A stretch of 13,913 nt of DNA from Planctomycetota bacterium (GCA_023135255.1 JAGLTN010000161.1:1-13913); one strand, 5' to 3'; positions 1-6,726 are shown, counted from the first letter of the stretch. Program-made: numbers and translations. Notes: generated by a model from the letters alone, not told the origin.

Positions 1-292
1 TGTTGCTGATCGTGCAGTTAGTGATAGCCCCGTTGCACCAGTGCAGTCCGCCACCCCAATTTTCGCATGAGTTCCCCCTGATAGTGCAGTTGGTTATCGG
101 ACCACCACAAGCGTCGAGACCGCCGCCGCGTCCCCTGGCGTGATTGTAGCTAATCGTGCAGTTGATGATCGGGCCGTCACAACCTTTCAATCCGCCTCCG
201 TAGTCACCAGACGAGAATTCGCTTTTGCCGGCTGAGTTCCAGCTAATTATGCAATTGACCAACGTAGCGCTCCCACCTTTGATACCGCCACC
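1..292 (-). repeat. In-frame beta-helix repeats, about 72 bp units
   Basis: Four consecutive units start at about 292, 199, 127 and 55 (reading leftwards) and code for GGG(I/L)xxC/GxG(P/A)(I/L)(T/I/V)NC(T/I)I. The first unit is 31 residues and the next two are exactly 24 residues (72 bases) each; the fourth is cut by the window edge. The bases coding for GPITNCTI are well conserved between units while the linker varies, as in tandem-duplicated beta-helix coils. The array probably continues to the left. Confidence 0.75.
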
Positions 293-832
293 GTGATTGT
301 TTCCCTCAAAGGATGACCCGTTGGCATTTCCGGCTGTAATGGTAAAGCCATCGAGGACCGCCGTTGTGTCGGTTCCGCTACCAGTTATAACATGATAGCT
401 GTTTTCTGCACGGGTAGGTTCGGTGATTAATTCGCAAGGATCGGAAACCTGACTATCGTCGCCGTTCAGGTCACCACTAAGAATAGTTTCATATAGCTCA
501 ATATCTCGCACATTGGGGTCCAACTCACCGCAACCTGCATAGCCTCCCTTGATAGTTACACCGTTTTTGAGTTCAAAGCTTAACTCTCTCGACATAGTAT
601 ATAAACCATCGTTTGGCCTATAAATACCCTGTGCCACGCAAATTTCATCTCCATTTGAGGCAACAGATAAGGCGTATGGCAGACTGATATAGGCATCAGC
701 CCAGCCTGACCCGTCATCGGCACCTGTGGCATCGATATCAACATATATAATCTCTCCTGCAACAACAGGACTACAAAAAACCAAACAAACCACTACTACC
801 AAAATCAATTTAATCATTCTTTCTGTTTTCAT
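1..832 (-). CDS. Exported right-handed beta-helix repeat protein, N-terminal part (runs off left edge)
   Basis: The reading frame is open from an ATG at 832 to the window edge, giving 277 residues with no stop; the C-terminus lies outside. The start is supported by AAGGAAG eight bases upstream. Residues 1-26 form a signal peptide (KxxRxxK-type N-terminus, VVVVCLVFC core, likely cleavage after VVA). Residues 29-70 have the YVDIDATGADDGSGW...GDEICVAQGIY layout that opens many planctomycetal parallel beta-helix proteins. Residues 110-170 carry the usual SGDLNGDD and VLDGFTITAGNAN stretches. From residue 181 come glycine-rich repeats (GGGLKGC-GPIINCTIS type), each expected to be one or more coils of a beta-helix. 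It starts 31 bases after the sigma-factor gene on the same strand, so the two are probably co-transcribed. The role is likely cell-surface or secreted (adhesion or carbohydrate binding), but the substrate is unknown and no catalytic residues can be assigned. Confidence 0.85.
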   Translation of the reverse strand, partial: MKTERMIKLILVVVVCLVFCSPVVAGEIIYVDIDATGADDGSGWADAYISLPYALSVASNGDEICVAQGIYRPNDGLYTMSRELSFELKNGVTIKGGYAGCGELDPNVRDIELYETILSGDLNGDDSQVSDPCELITEPTRAENSYHVITGSGTDTTAVLDGFTITAGNANGSSFEGNNHGGGIKGGSATLVNCIISWNSAGKSEFSSGDYGGGLKGCDGPIINCTISYNHARGRGGGLDACGGPITNCTIRGNSCENWGGGLHWCNGAITNCTISN

Positions 833-863
833 AATCCCGCTTCCTTTTTTAAATATAACCCCG

Positions 864-2642
864 TCATTTCATCAATTTAAATAGCCATAGCATCTGGCTT
901 CTGCTTTTTGGTGACTGTCGATAGTTTTTTTTCCGCGGCTCGGCAAACTTATTACCCACCGTTTTAATATTCTGCATATAAGAAAATTCCAGCTGTCCTA
1001 TAACCTCATCGGCATCTGATAAAAAGGTTATTCTTTCAATAACATCGGTCTCGGTATCAATGGCATAGACCAGCTTAGCTTGGCTATGGGTTAGCGTAAC
1101 TTCAGCCTTAGCCGAATCTGGCAATAATCTTGTCTCAAACCAGATACCCTGCTTGGCAGCATCTCGCCTGACTGTATCTATCGTATGCAATCCCATCCAA
1201 GGCCTAAGCAATCCCACAAAGCTGCTGGCATCTTCAATCTTGGCCCCCGCTATTTTTAAATTCAGCCAAGGGTAATACTCCTGGCTCATTGCATATACAA
1301 ACGGTATTCGGCCTGTGCCTTGGACTTGCTTTCCATTTATCTGGCCCGCAATTTTAAAATATGTCCAGCCCCGTTTGTGCATCGCATCACGGTTATCGAC
1401 CGTTTTGCCGCCCATCGGCAAGTCATATCGGAAAAACTCTTTATCTAATACGTCACAACGGTGAATAATTTGTGACAGATTATTGTTTTCATTTCGATTC
1501 GCCATCACCAGCAACCCATCGCCGTCATTTGCAACATATTCCAAATCATGGCTTTGCCCTTCGACTCGGGAAATAAAACCTGCCAATTGAGAGCTGTCAG
1601 TGGGCAACCGCCATACCGCCAAATCCTCATGCCATAGGCGATAGTTGTTTATATAAATGCTATTTCTGCGTTTAAGGTAGTTGGCTTTGTCGTTTTGCAG
1701 ACATAGGCTGTATTGCTTACTGCTTTCATTGGATTCAACACGCAGCATAACCGCACCATCTGAATTTGATGGATAGTAATACCAGCATTTTTCGTTTCCT
1801 CTACTTGGTTGATTTACACCTGACGTAATTTGGGATTTTACAGAACTTTCACCACATACAGATGTCGGCTTACCAATCCCTGATGTTTCAAACATAACAC
1901 CACCAGTCAATAAAGCTGCACCAACTAATGAAACAACAGCAGTTTTGCTTGCCACCACAGCTGCCATCGAAGCTGCTACTCCAACCTTAGTCGTTACCGC
2001 TGTCACCGTAATCTTCGCAGCTACAGCTTTGCTCGGAGCTGTCATCTTTCCAAACAAAACTAAGGCCATCAACAGCGATTCTTTGCTGAAGCCACAACGG
2101 GAAAGTTGCTTTGACAATGCTTTTTTCGCTCTAAGAAATCTCATCTGAGCACCAATTGTGCTACAATTTACTATTTCAGCAATTTCAGAATACTTCAACT
2201 CCTCATAACAACGTAGAAACAAAACATTTTGGTGCTGAGGTTTTAATTTGCGCATTGCCTTGACAACACTTTCTTGTAATTCCCGGCTTACCATCTCCGC
2301 TACATCATCCTGTGTCTGGTTTTGGCCATCTTTATAATCTATTTCAGACAATGACACTTCTTTTCGGCGATTCTCTCGCTTGTAATAATTATTAACCTTA
2401 TTGGAAGCTATTCTAAACATCCAAGGCCAAAACCTGTCAGCTCTTTCTAGTTTGCCTAAAGACCTAAACATTTCCAAGGTACTCTCCTGTAAAATATCCT
2501 GTGTCAGTGAATCAGACGACACAAGACGATAGACATACACGCGCAAACGCTCCCTTGCCAACTTAGCTAAGCTGTTCATGGCATTTTCGTCGCCAAGTTG
2601 GACCTTCTCAACCAATTTGATGTAGCTATCTCTGTTATCCAT
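864..2642 (-). CDS. ECF-type sigma-70 factor fused to a membrane segment and large C-terminal sensory domain
   Basis: The 592-residue protein is counted from ATG at 2642. A frame extension to a TTG at 2654 is possible, but neither start has a clear Shine-Dalgarno. Residues about 10-93 are sigma region 2 (LTQDILQESTLEMFRSL, then FWPWMFRIASNKVNNYYKR). Residues about 130-176 are region 4 with its helix-turn-helix (LKPQHQNVLFLRCYEELKYS, then EIAEIVNCSTIGAQMRFLRA). Ordinary ECF factors end near residue 180-200. Here an Ala/Val/Thr-rich linker leads to a hydrophobic segment at about 225-252 and a further 340 residues with no recognised family, predicted to lie outside the membrane. Single-chain ECF factors with membrane and C-terminal extensions are known in Planctomycetota. 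I infer that the extension senses an envelope or extracellular signal and controls sigma activity. No separate anti-sigma gene is visible. The next gene encodes an exported beta-helix protein, a plausible target. Confidence 0.85.
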   Translation of the reverse strand: MDNRDSYIKLVEKVQLGDENAMNSLAKLARERLRVYVYRLVSSDSLTQDILQESTLEMFRSLGKLERADRFWPWMFRIASNKVNNYYKRENRRKEVSLSEIDYKDGQNQTQDDVAEMVSRELQESVVKAMRKLKPQHQNVLFLRCYEELKYSEIAEIVNCSTIGAQMRFLRAKKALSKQLSRCGFSKESLLMALVLFGKMTAPSKAVAAKITVTAVTTKVGVAASMAAVVASKTAVVSLVGAALLTGGVMFETSGIGKPTSVCGESSVKSQITSGVNQPSRGNEKCWYYYPSNSDGAVMLRVESNESSKQYSLCLQNDKANYLKRRNSIYINNYRLWHEDLAVWRLPTDSSQLAGFISRVEGQSHDLEYVANDGDGLLVMANRNENNNLSQIIHRCDVLDKEFFRYDLPMGGKTVDNRDAMHKRGWTYFKIAGQINGKQVQGTGRIPFVYAMSQEYYPWLNLKIAGAKIEDASSFVGLLRPWMGLHTIDTVRRDAAKQGIWFETRLLPDSAKAEVTLTHSQAKLVYAIDTETDVIERITFLSDADEVIGQLEFSYMQNIKTVGNKFAEPRKKNYRQSPKSRSQMLWLFKLMK

Positions 2643-2715
2643 AAAATTCAGCAATCTATTAACTAAGAGCTTGGAAACAGGCTAAACATAACGGTTTTTT
2701 TAGAAATTTGCTTAT

Positions 2716-2724
2716 ATTATACCA
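2716..2724 (-). promoter_or_regulatory. Extended -10 promoter of the sigma-factor gene
   Basis: On the minus strand the bases read TGG-TATAAT, a perfect -10 hexamer preceded by the TGN extension. The hexamer at -35 spacing (TGTCCA) is poor, as is usual when an extended -10 is used. Transcription would start near 2709, giving a leader of about 67 bases to the ATG at 2642. Confidence 0.5.
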
Positions 2725-2743
2725 AAATCCGCCTCTCATGGAC

Positions 2744-2769
2744 ATATTTACCCCGTGGGGTGTAAATAT
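2744..2769. promoter_or_regulatory. Palindrome just upstream of the sigma-gene promoter, candidate operator
   Basis: The arms ATATTTACCCC and GGGG(TG)TAAATAT face each other around a 2-base centre, giving 11 matching pairs with a 2-base insertion in one arm. It abuts the -35 position of the sigma-gene promoter, where an activator would bind. The centre is too short for a good RNA hairpin, so a DNA-binding site for a dimeric regulator is more likely than a terminator. The regulator is unknown. Confidence 0.4.
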
Positions 2770-2851
2770 TATTGGTTTATAACTATTTGTTAAGAAAGAA
2801 CTTAAAATTACTTCCGATGAAAGTAATTGCATTAGAAGTAATGTTTTTATA

Positions 2852-2980
2852 GTATTTTCAGACTATGAAACAGAAATTATGGGGCACAGTAATATTTAGA
2901 CTACGCTGGAATATTATCTTTTCAGCTCTGATGCTAATAAAACCAAAGCTGTTGAAGCACTGGAGAAGTTGGTGGGATAA
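2852..2980 (+). pseudogene. Decayed tyrosine-recombinase C-terminus, copy A
   Basis: Read in the frame beginning GTA at 2852, the translation contains DYETEIMGHSNI, a TAG stop at 2897-2899, then TTLEYYLFSSDANKTKAVEA and a terminal TAA at 2978-2980. GHxxIxTTxxY is the box around the last catalytic His and the nucleophilic Tyr of tyrosine recombinases (phage integrase/Xer family). No catalytic Arg or N-terminal domain is readable upstream, and the amber codon replaces a CAA (Gln) found in copy B. It is therefore a non-functional 3' remnant. It lies in the gap between the sigma gene and the aldo/keto reductase gene. Confidence 0.65.
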
Positions 2981-3030
2981 TACTGACCTAATACGCAGAA
3001 ATGAGAAATTAGAGATTATTCCTAAAATAA

Positions 3031-3052
3031 AACCTTGATATAATTTAAGGTT
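3031..3052 (+). promoter_or_regulatory. Candidate promoter of the aldo/keto reductase gene, inside an inverted repeat
   Basis: TGA-TATAAT at 3036-3044 is an extended -10 element, and it sits between the perfect arms AACCTT (3031-3036) and AAGGTT (3047-3052). No good -35 hexamer is present. Initiation near 3051 would give a leader of about 115 bases. The arms could be an operator overlapping the promoter or chance in AT-rich DNA. Confidence 0.35.
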
Positions 3053-3164
3053 CTAAGGGCTGACAAAGAGCGAATTTTTTATTATTGGAAATTTCAAAAA
3101 TCATTTGTTAGTATTGAGCTTATGATGGTAGTAGATCATTTAGCTTTTTTAGAAAGGGGATTTT

Positions 3165-4142
3165 ATGCAAAGAAGAGATTTCTTGAAAAAGACCTTTTTG
3201 GCAAGTACAGCTTTGACAGTTGGAGGGATTTCAAAAAAATCTATATCAGCTACTTTTAAAAACCAGCTGAATAAACCTGGTTATATTCCAAAAAGGAAAT
3301 ACGGCAAAACTGATACTATGCTCTCTATAATAGGCTTTGGAGGTATAGTGGTTACTGATACCGAACAACCAGAGGCAAATCGTTATGTTAGCGAGGCATA
3401 CGAACGAGGGGTGAATTATTTTGATGTTGCACCATCTTATGGCAATGCAGAAATCAAACTTGGTCCCGCGTTAGAGCCATATAGAAAAAAGGTTTTTCTG
3501 GCATGCAAGACAGGTAAAAGAGATTATGATTCAGCTAAAAAAGAATTTGAAAATTCTTTGAAGATTTTGAGGACAGATTACTTTGACTTATATCAGCTTC
3601 ATGCCATAAGCGATGTTGAAAAGGATGTTAAAAGGGCGTTTGCAGATGATGGTGTGATGAAGCTTCTTTTAGAGGAAAAGAAAAAGGGAAGGATACGCCA
3701 TCTTGGTTTTTCAGCTCATACCCATGCAGCAGCATTAGAAGCAATGAAACTTTACAATTTCGATTCGGTACTTTTCCCCGTCAATTTTGCTGGATATCTC
3801 AAGGGCAATTTTAGTCCAGAAGTTATCGAAAAAACAAAAGAAAAAGGTGTGGCGATTCTGGCGTTAAAAATGTTAGCAAGACAGAGGGCAGCTCAAGATG
3901 ACCCTATCAGAAAGCAGTATCCTAAGTGCTGGTATCAACCTATAACAGATATCGAAGAAGCCAAGCTTGCAATGTCATTTACTCTGAGTCAACCTGTAAC
4001 ATCAGCAATACCACCTGGCGATATAAGGAGTTTTCGCTTGGCATTGGATCTGGCAGATAAGATAGAACCTATGGATGAGGAGAAGCTGACAAAGCTCAAG
4101 GTCCTTTCATCCAAGCTAAATCCTATTTTTACCAACTCATAA
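3165..4142 (+). CDS. Tat-exported aldo/keto reductase family protein
   Basis: The protein has 325 residues. The ATG at 3165 follows AGAAAGGGGA, a good ribosome-binding site. Residues 1-29 are a twin-arginine signal (MQRRDFLKKTF, then a weakly hydrophobic Ala/Thr/Leu stretch and ISA), so export of the folded protein with its nucleotide cofactor is likely. Residues about 45-315 form the AKR (alpha/beta)8 barrel. The catalytic tetrad is intact: D87 (NYFDVAP), Y92 (SYGNAE), K115 (LACKTGK) and H146 (LYQLHA). The family reduces carbonyl groups with NAD(P)H; the substrate cannot be read from sequence. Length matches single-domain AKRs with a leader, and no C-terminal ferredoxin domain is visible. 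The gene stands alone, flanked on both sides by recombinase-tail remnants in the same orientation. Confidence 0.9.
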   Translation: MQRRDFLKKTFLASTALTVGGISKKSISATFKNQLNKPGYIPKRKYGKTDTMLSIIGFGGIVVTDTEQPEANRYVSEAYERGVNYFDVAPSYGNAEIKLGPALEPYRKKVFLACKTGKRDYDSAKKEFENSLKILRTDYFDLYQLHAISDVEKDVKRAFADDGVMKLLLEEKKKGRIRHLGFSAHTHAAALEAMKLYNFDSVLFPVNFAGYLKGNFSPEVIEKTKEKGVAILALKMLARQRAAQDDPIRKQYPKCWYQPITDIEEAKLAMSFTLSQPVTSAIPPGDIRSFRLALDLADKIEPMDEEKLTKLKVLSSKLNPIFTNS

Positions 4143-4181
4143 AAACAAAGATCTAAACATAGGTGAGTATTTGTACTCTAC

Positions 4182-4271
4182 AGACATAGTAATATTCAAA
4201 CTACGATGGAATATTATCTGTTCAGCTCTGATGCTAATAAGAAGAAAGCTGCTGAGGGGCTGGTGGGGTAG
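4182..4271 (+). pseudogene. Decayed tyrosine-recombinase C-terminus, copy B
   Basis: The frame reads RHSNIQTTMEYYLFSSDANK, then KKAAEGLVG and a TAG stop at 4269-4271. It aligns with copy A at a constant offset of 1300 bases until a three-codon in-frame deletion near the end. Most differences from copy A fall at third codon positions (CAC/CAT, CTT/CTG, AAA/AAG, GTG GGA/GTG GGG) and the indel keeps frame, so the two diverged while still coding. The likely catalytic Tyr is the first Tyr of MEYY. The copy begins only 40 bases after the reductase stop codon, with no recombinase sequence readable upstream. Confidence 0.65.
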
Positions 4272-4322
4272 AGGGTAATTCAATCTTTGTCTATAGCCCA
4301 TTTTTGAATCACTGAATCCCCG

Positions 4323-4348
4323 AATCTAAACACTTTGTTTTTTAGATT
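4323..4348. terminator. Possible hairpin between convergent genes
   Basis: Perfect 8-base arms AATCTAAA and TTTAGATT enclose a 10-base loop and overlap the stop codon of the minus-strand membrane-protein gene. On the plus strand a T-rich run follows a few bases later, so it could end the reductase transcript. The stem is all but GC-free and therefore weak. Confidence 0.25.
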
Positions 4349-4812
4349 ATGCTTTCTTTTTCGGTTTCTTTCTGCTCTCGGATCGGTTTTCGTTTGAGAC
4401 CCCAAAATAATCCAATGATACAAATAGTAAAGGTTGGAATTATACTTTCATACCATTTGTCCATGAATGGAGCAGTTCCTCTTAGGGTAACAAGCACATA
4501 CTGTGAACCATTGTTAACTGATTTATAGTTCGGCAACTCATGGTAATCCCAGATGTCTCCTTTAGTTACTCTGTCACCATTCGATAATATAACTGTTCTA
4601 TTTTCAGGATTTGATAATTGTTTATGATCTTCTTCTGTGATGACTTTAACCTTGTAATGTTCTGGATTGAGAAGACGGTTCTGTGAATCATAATGTACAA
4701 ACCGCATAAAAACTGTTCCGAGTATAATCCACATAAGAGCAAATACACAGAAGAACGCCAGAATGTTATTGTTTCTCTTATGTTTTGATGTAGTCATTTT
4801 CTTCTCAGACAT
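4342..4812 (-). CDS. Small two-helix membrane protein, function unknown
   Basis: The protein has 156 residues. A basic N-terminus (SEKKMTTSKHKRNN) is followed by transmembrane helix 1 at about 16-38 (ILAFFCVFALMWIILGTVFM), a polar loop of about 85 residues and helix 2 at about 124-141 (IIPTFTICIIGLFWGL) before a charged tail (KRKPIREQKETEKES). The positive-inside rule predicts both ends in the cytoplasm and the loop outside. The loop has VILSNGDRVTKGDIWDY and VLVTLRGTAPFMDKWYES; I recognise no family. The ATG at 4812 lacks a Shine-Dalgarno, and an internal ATG at 4797 has a poorly spaced GAGAAG. A TATAAT at 4836-4831 would put the mRNA start about 12 bases before the first ATG. The coherent membrane topology and composition argue that it is a real gene. 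It lies between recombinase tail B and the tRNA scar. Confidence 0.6.
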   Translation of the reverse strand: MSEKKMTTSKHKRNNNILAFFCVFALMWIILGTVFMRFVHYDSQNRLLNPEHYKVKVITEEDHKQLSNPENRTVILSNGDRVTKGDIWDYHELPNYKSVNNGSQYVLVTLRGTAPFMDKWYESIIPTFTICIIGLFWGLKRKPIREQKETEKESII

Positions 4813-4830
4813 GTTTTAAATATATCACAA

Positions 4831-4836
4831 ATTATA
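4831..4836 (-). promoter_or_regulatory. TATAAT -10 box ahead of the small membrane-protein gene
   Basis: A perfect TATAAT is read on the minus strand, 18 bases before the ATG at 4812. No -35 match is seen at 16-18 bases upstream. If used, it gives a very short leader, consistent with the absent ribosome-binding site, or a leader of about 27 bases to the alternative ATG at 4797. Confidence 0.3.
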
Positions 4837-5091
4837 TCCGATTCCAAAGGTTATTATTTTATATTTCTTTATTCATTTTATTTGCATAAATTTGTTGATA
4901 TGCCAGTTGTATTATTGAGGATTACCTTTTTTTGGGGAGGAGAGAGTGGCTCCCTTATACTCACTCCAGACTACAAACTAAATAAAGCGGGACTATCTCT
5001 GGACTATTTGAGGCATTCTGAGGGATAAAATAGGGGAGTGTATAAATAAAAAAACCTCATAAGTTATTAACCTACAAGGCTCTATGTTAAA

Positions 5092-5134
5092 TGGGCAGGG
5101 GCGGACTTGAACCGCCGACACACGGATTTTCAGT
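5092..5134 (-). other. Attachment-site scar: 3' part of tRNA-Phe(GAA) without its 5' part
   Basis: On the minus strand the bases read as a tRNA from position 31 onward: anticodon loop CTGAAAA (GAA, Phe), stem side TCCGT, five-base variable loop GTGTC, T-arm GGCGG-TTCAAGT-CCGCC, acceptor strand CCTGCCC and discriminator A, with no encoded CCA. Upstream of the anticodon loop the match stops: the expected stem strand ACGGA is replaced by TCGCA, and no D-arm or 5' acceptor strand (GGGCAGG) follows. A break at the anticodon loop is typical of tyrosine integrases that cross over within a tRNA gene and restore it at the opposite end. By polarity the intact tRNA-Phe, and the element, should lie to the right (higher coordinates), with the intact copy beyond this window. 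Confidence 0.75.
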
Positions 5135-6665
5135 GCGAAGCAAGGATTTTGTAAGTACTTGTGGATAAAGAACTAACGAACGTTAAATAAAAGACTTATG
5201 ACGCAAGGTGAAGCGGCGTAGTAGCGGCATAGTAGCGTAAAGGTACAGCATTGTTGCGCACTTTGTTGCGCGCCCCCCATGGTTTGGGTTGGTCCATTGT
5301 TAATAGTACTGAAGTAAGTGACGTCCAGTAGTGCAAACTTATTCATCCTACCCATTAAGCAGCCCCTAAGGATCATTAGAAAAATGGTTAAAAGTCGTGT
5401 TTTCATTTAGTTATCACAATTTAAATTAACTATAACCCTCTAATGCTAATGATGAGGTATTATAATAGAAATAGCCTGGAAGGTCGACTGGAATTCTAAA
5501 ATCAAAGCCGACAGAAACCGATGTTTTAGCAAATTTTAAGGCCCGATCTTATAGCAGGTAGTGTTTCATAGGGGGTGAAGGGAGATCGTCGATTTTACTG
5601 GCTAAAAGTGCTCATTTTAGCGGTGTTTTGGAGCGTCTGCGAAGGGGGTTAACCCTTAAACTTTTAATCCTTCCCAACCTGGGCAACTGACATTTTCAGT
5701 GACGCCGTAATTACTCCTAAAATCATTCTTTTTGATTTACAACAAGGGTTACATAAATGCCGCTTCTAGCTTACATAAAAAATAAAGTGTCATTGTCGGA
5801 CATTAAACCCTCTACTTGCCTAAAAATCCCCTTAATCAAGTAAAAACCGCATATATAATAAAAAAACTGTTTTCCAAAGTGTAACAACGAAACGCAGTTT
5901 TTTGTATAAGGTTACACGCAGTGCATCTAAACATTTTTGGTGTGCATTGCTATATTGTCATTGCTGAGTTTACTCTAAAAACGGGTAGTTTGCTGTAGGG
6001 AATAACACATTGAAGTTAGTGTATACCAGTATGTAGTTGAAGTTGGATTTGGCGGGGTTTATATAATGTTGAGAATGGCCTCAGATTTACCCGGGATCGG
6101 GCTGAATTTAGCGGGTCAATTACACAGAATCGCTATCTTGCTTCAAGACTATGCAAATGGCAGATGTAGATGCTCTGGATGAGGCTGGCGATGGGTTAGA
6201 TTGACAATCTGGCTGCACAAATAACGGGAATTAAGCCCAACCTTTCTTTGATGGGTACTCTGGTTAGGGGCAAGGCCTGATCGGCGATTCTACGAGCGTA
6301 AAGTGGCTCTGAGAACTGTCCTGGGAGATTCTGTAAGGTGTTCCTATACAGGAAGAATAGTGTTTAAATCGCAGTTCCTTACTTCCTTTTTACTTTTACC
6401 TATGATCTGATTACAGCCCAATCAGTGTTCATGTTATGTTCGATAAATTATTGGTCATGTTCACTCTTAGAAAATGAATTCCATCTTTACGAAATTGATT
6501 AAGAAATCCTTTTTCTCGTTCTTCAAGCTTTCCTTTTGCGGCTCTTGCTTTACGTAATTATTATATAGAGACACCAATAGAAATTTTCATCAATGTAGCA
6601 GATTAGTTTTAAAGGTTGAAATCAGACTTTTTATTGGAGGGCAGTTACTGTCCGGTAATATAGGG
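5135..6665. other. Long stretch without a convincing gene
   Basis: About 1.5 kb between the tRNA scar and the CotH promoter. No open frame here has a ribosome-binding site, codon pattern and recognisable product together. Visible structure: direct repeats TTACATAAA at 5749 and 5771 (22 bases apart); inverted GTGTAAC/GTTACAC at 5879-5885 and 5911-5917; TGCA-centred arms at 5918-5925 and 5944-5951; a GGGTTAACCC palindrome near 5647; and a short protein-like minus-strand stretch at 6429-6557. It may hold decayed genes, regulatory sites or an unrecognised RNA; none can be claimed. Confidence 0.5.
6429..6557 (-). pseudogene. Possible short C-terminal gene remnant (DUF58-like?)
   Basis: A 42-codon open stretch ending in TGA at 6431-6429 translates as LRKARAAKGKLEEREKGFLN, then QFRKDGIHFLRVNMTNNLSN. 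The amphipathic charged run followed by F-x3-GI-x-FLRV-x-x-T resembles the C-terminus of DUF58 proteins (A..R..EL...F...GVD.L.V.T). A stop codon lies immediately upstream and there is no start signal, so if related it is debris. The similarity is from memory and the strand is purine-rich, which by itself makes K/E-rich translations. Confidence 0.2.
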
Positions 6666-6675
6666 TATAAATGCT

Positions 6676-6704
6676 TTGAAATTCAGCAGCCTTTGTGGTA
6701 AAAT
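6676..6704 (+). promoter_or_regulatory. Sigma-70-like promoter of the CotH gene
   Basis: TTGAAA at 6676-6681 and TAAAAT at 6699-6704 are separated by exactly 17 bases: five of six matches to TTGACA and five of six to TATAAT. Transcription would begin near 6711, leaving a leader of about 117 bases before the TTG start at 6828. Confidence 0.55.
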
Positions 6705-6726
6705 GGTTAACTTGGCTTCGGTAGAC

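Noticed and set aside
1..292. Regularly spaced repeats that could suggest a CRISPR array
   Set aside because: Units are contiguous, in frame, and translate to a beta-helix repeat; no spacers and no cas genes.
1945..2148. Ala/Val-rich plus-strand frame opposite the sigma-factor membrane segment
   Set aside because: It is the reverse-strand shadow of the Ala/Val/Thr-rich linker codons; no start signal.
2865..3038. 58-codon plus-strand frame starting MKQKLWGTVIF over recombinase tail A
   Set aside because: No Shine-Dalgarno. The comparison with copy B favours the other frame, where substitutions are at third positions and the indel is in frame.
3105..3117. 12-base match ATTTGTTAGTAT shared with 13873-13884, next to recombinase tail C
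   Set aside because: Matches of 12 bases are expected by chance in a 14 kb AT-rich window, and the flanks do not align well.
4300..4328. GAATC three times at eight-base intervals
   Set aside because: Very short tandem pattern with no second copy nearby and no link to a gene start.
5173..5406. 77-codon minus-strand open frame beginning MKTRLLTIFLMILRGCL
   Set aside because: No ribosome-binding site, low-complexity C-terminal half produced by short GC-rich repeats, and no recognisable family; treated as non-coding.
6080..6200. Reading IAILLQDYANG and MADVDALDEAGDG, reminiscent of a decayed dockerin module
   Set aside because: The two pieces are in different frames with stops, calcium loops are not complete, and the match is too short to separate from chance.
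6340..6356. Small hairpin TTCCT-ATAC-AGGAA
   Set aside because: Five-base stem without a T-tract and no upstream gene to terminate.
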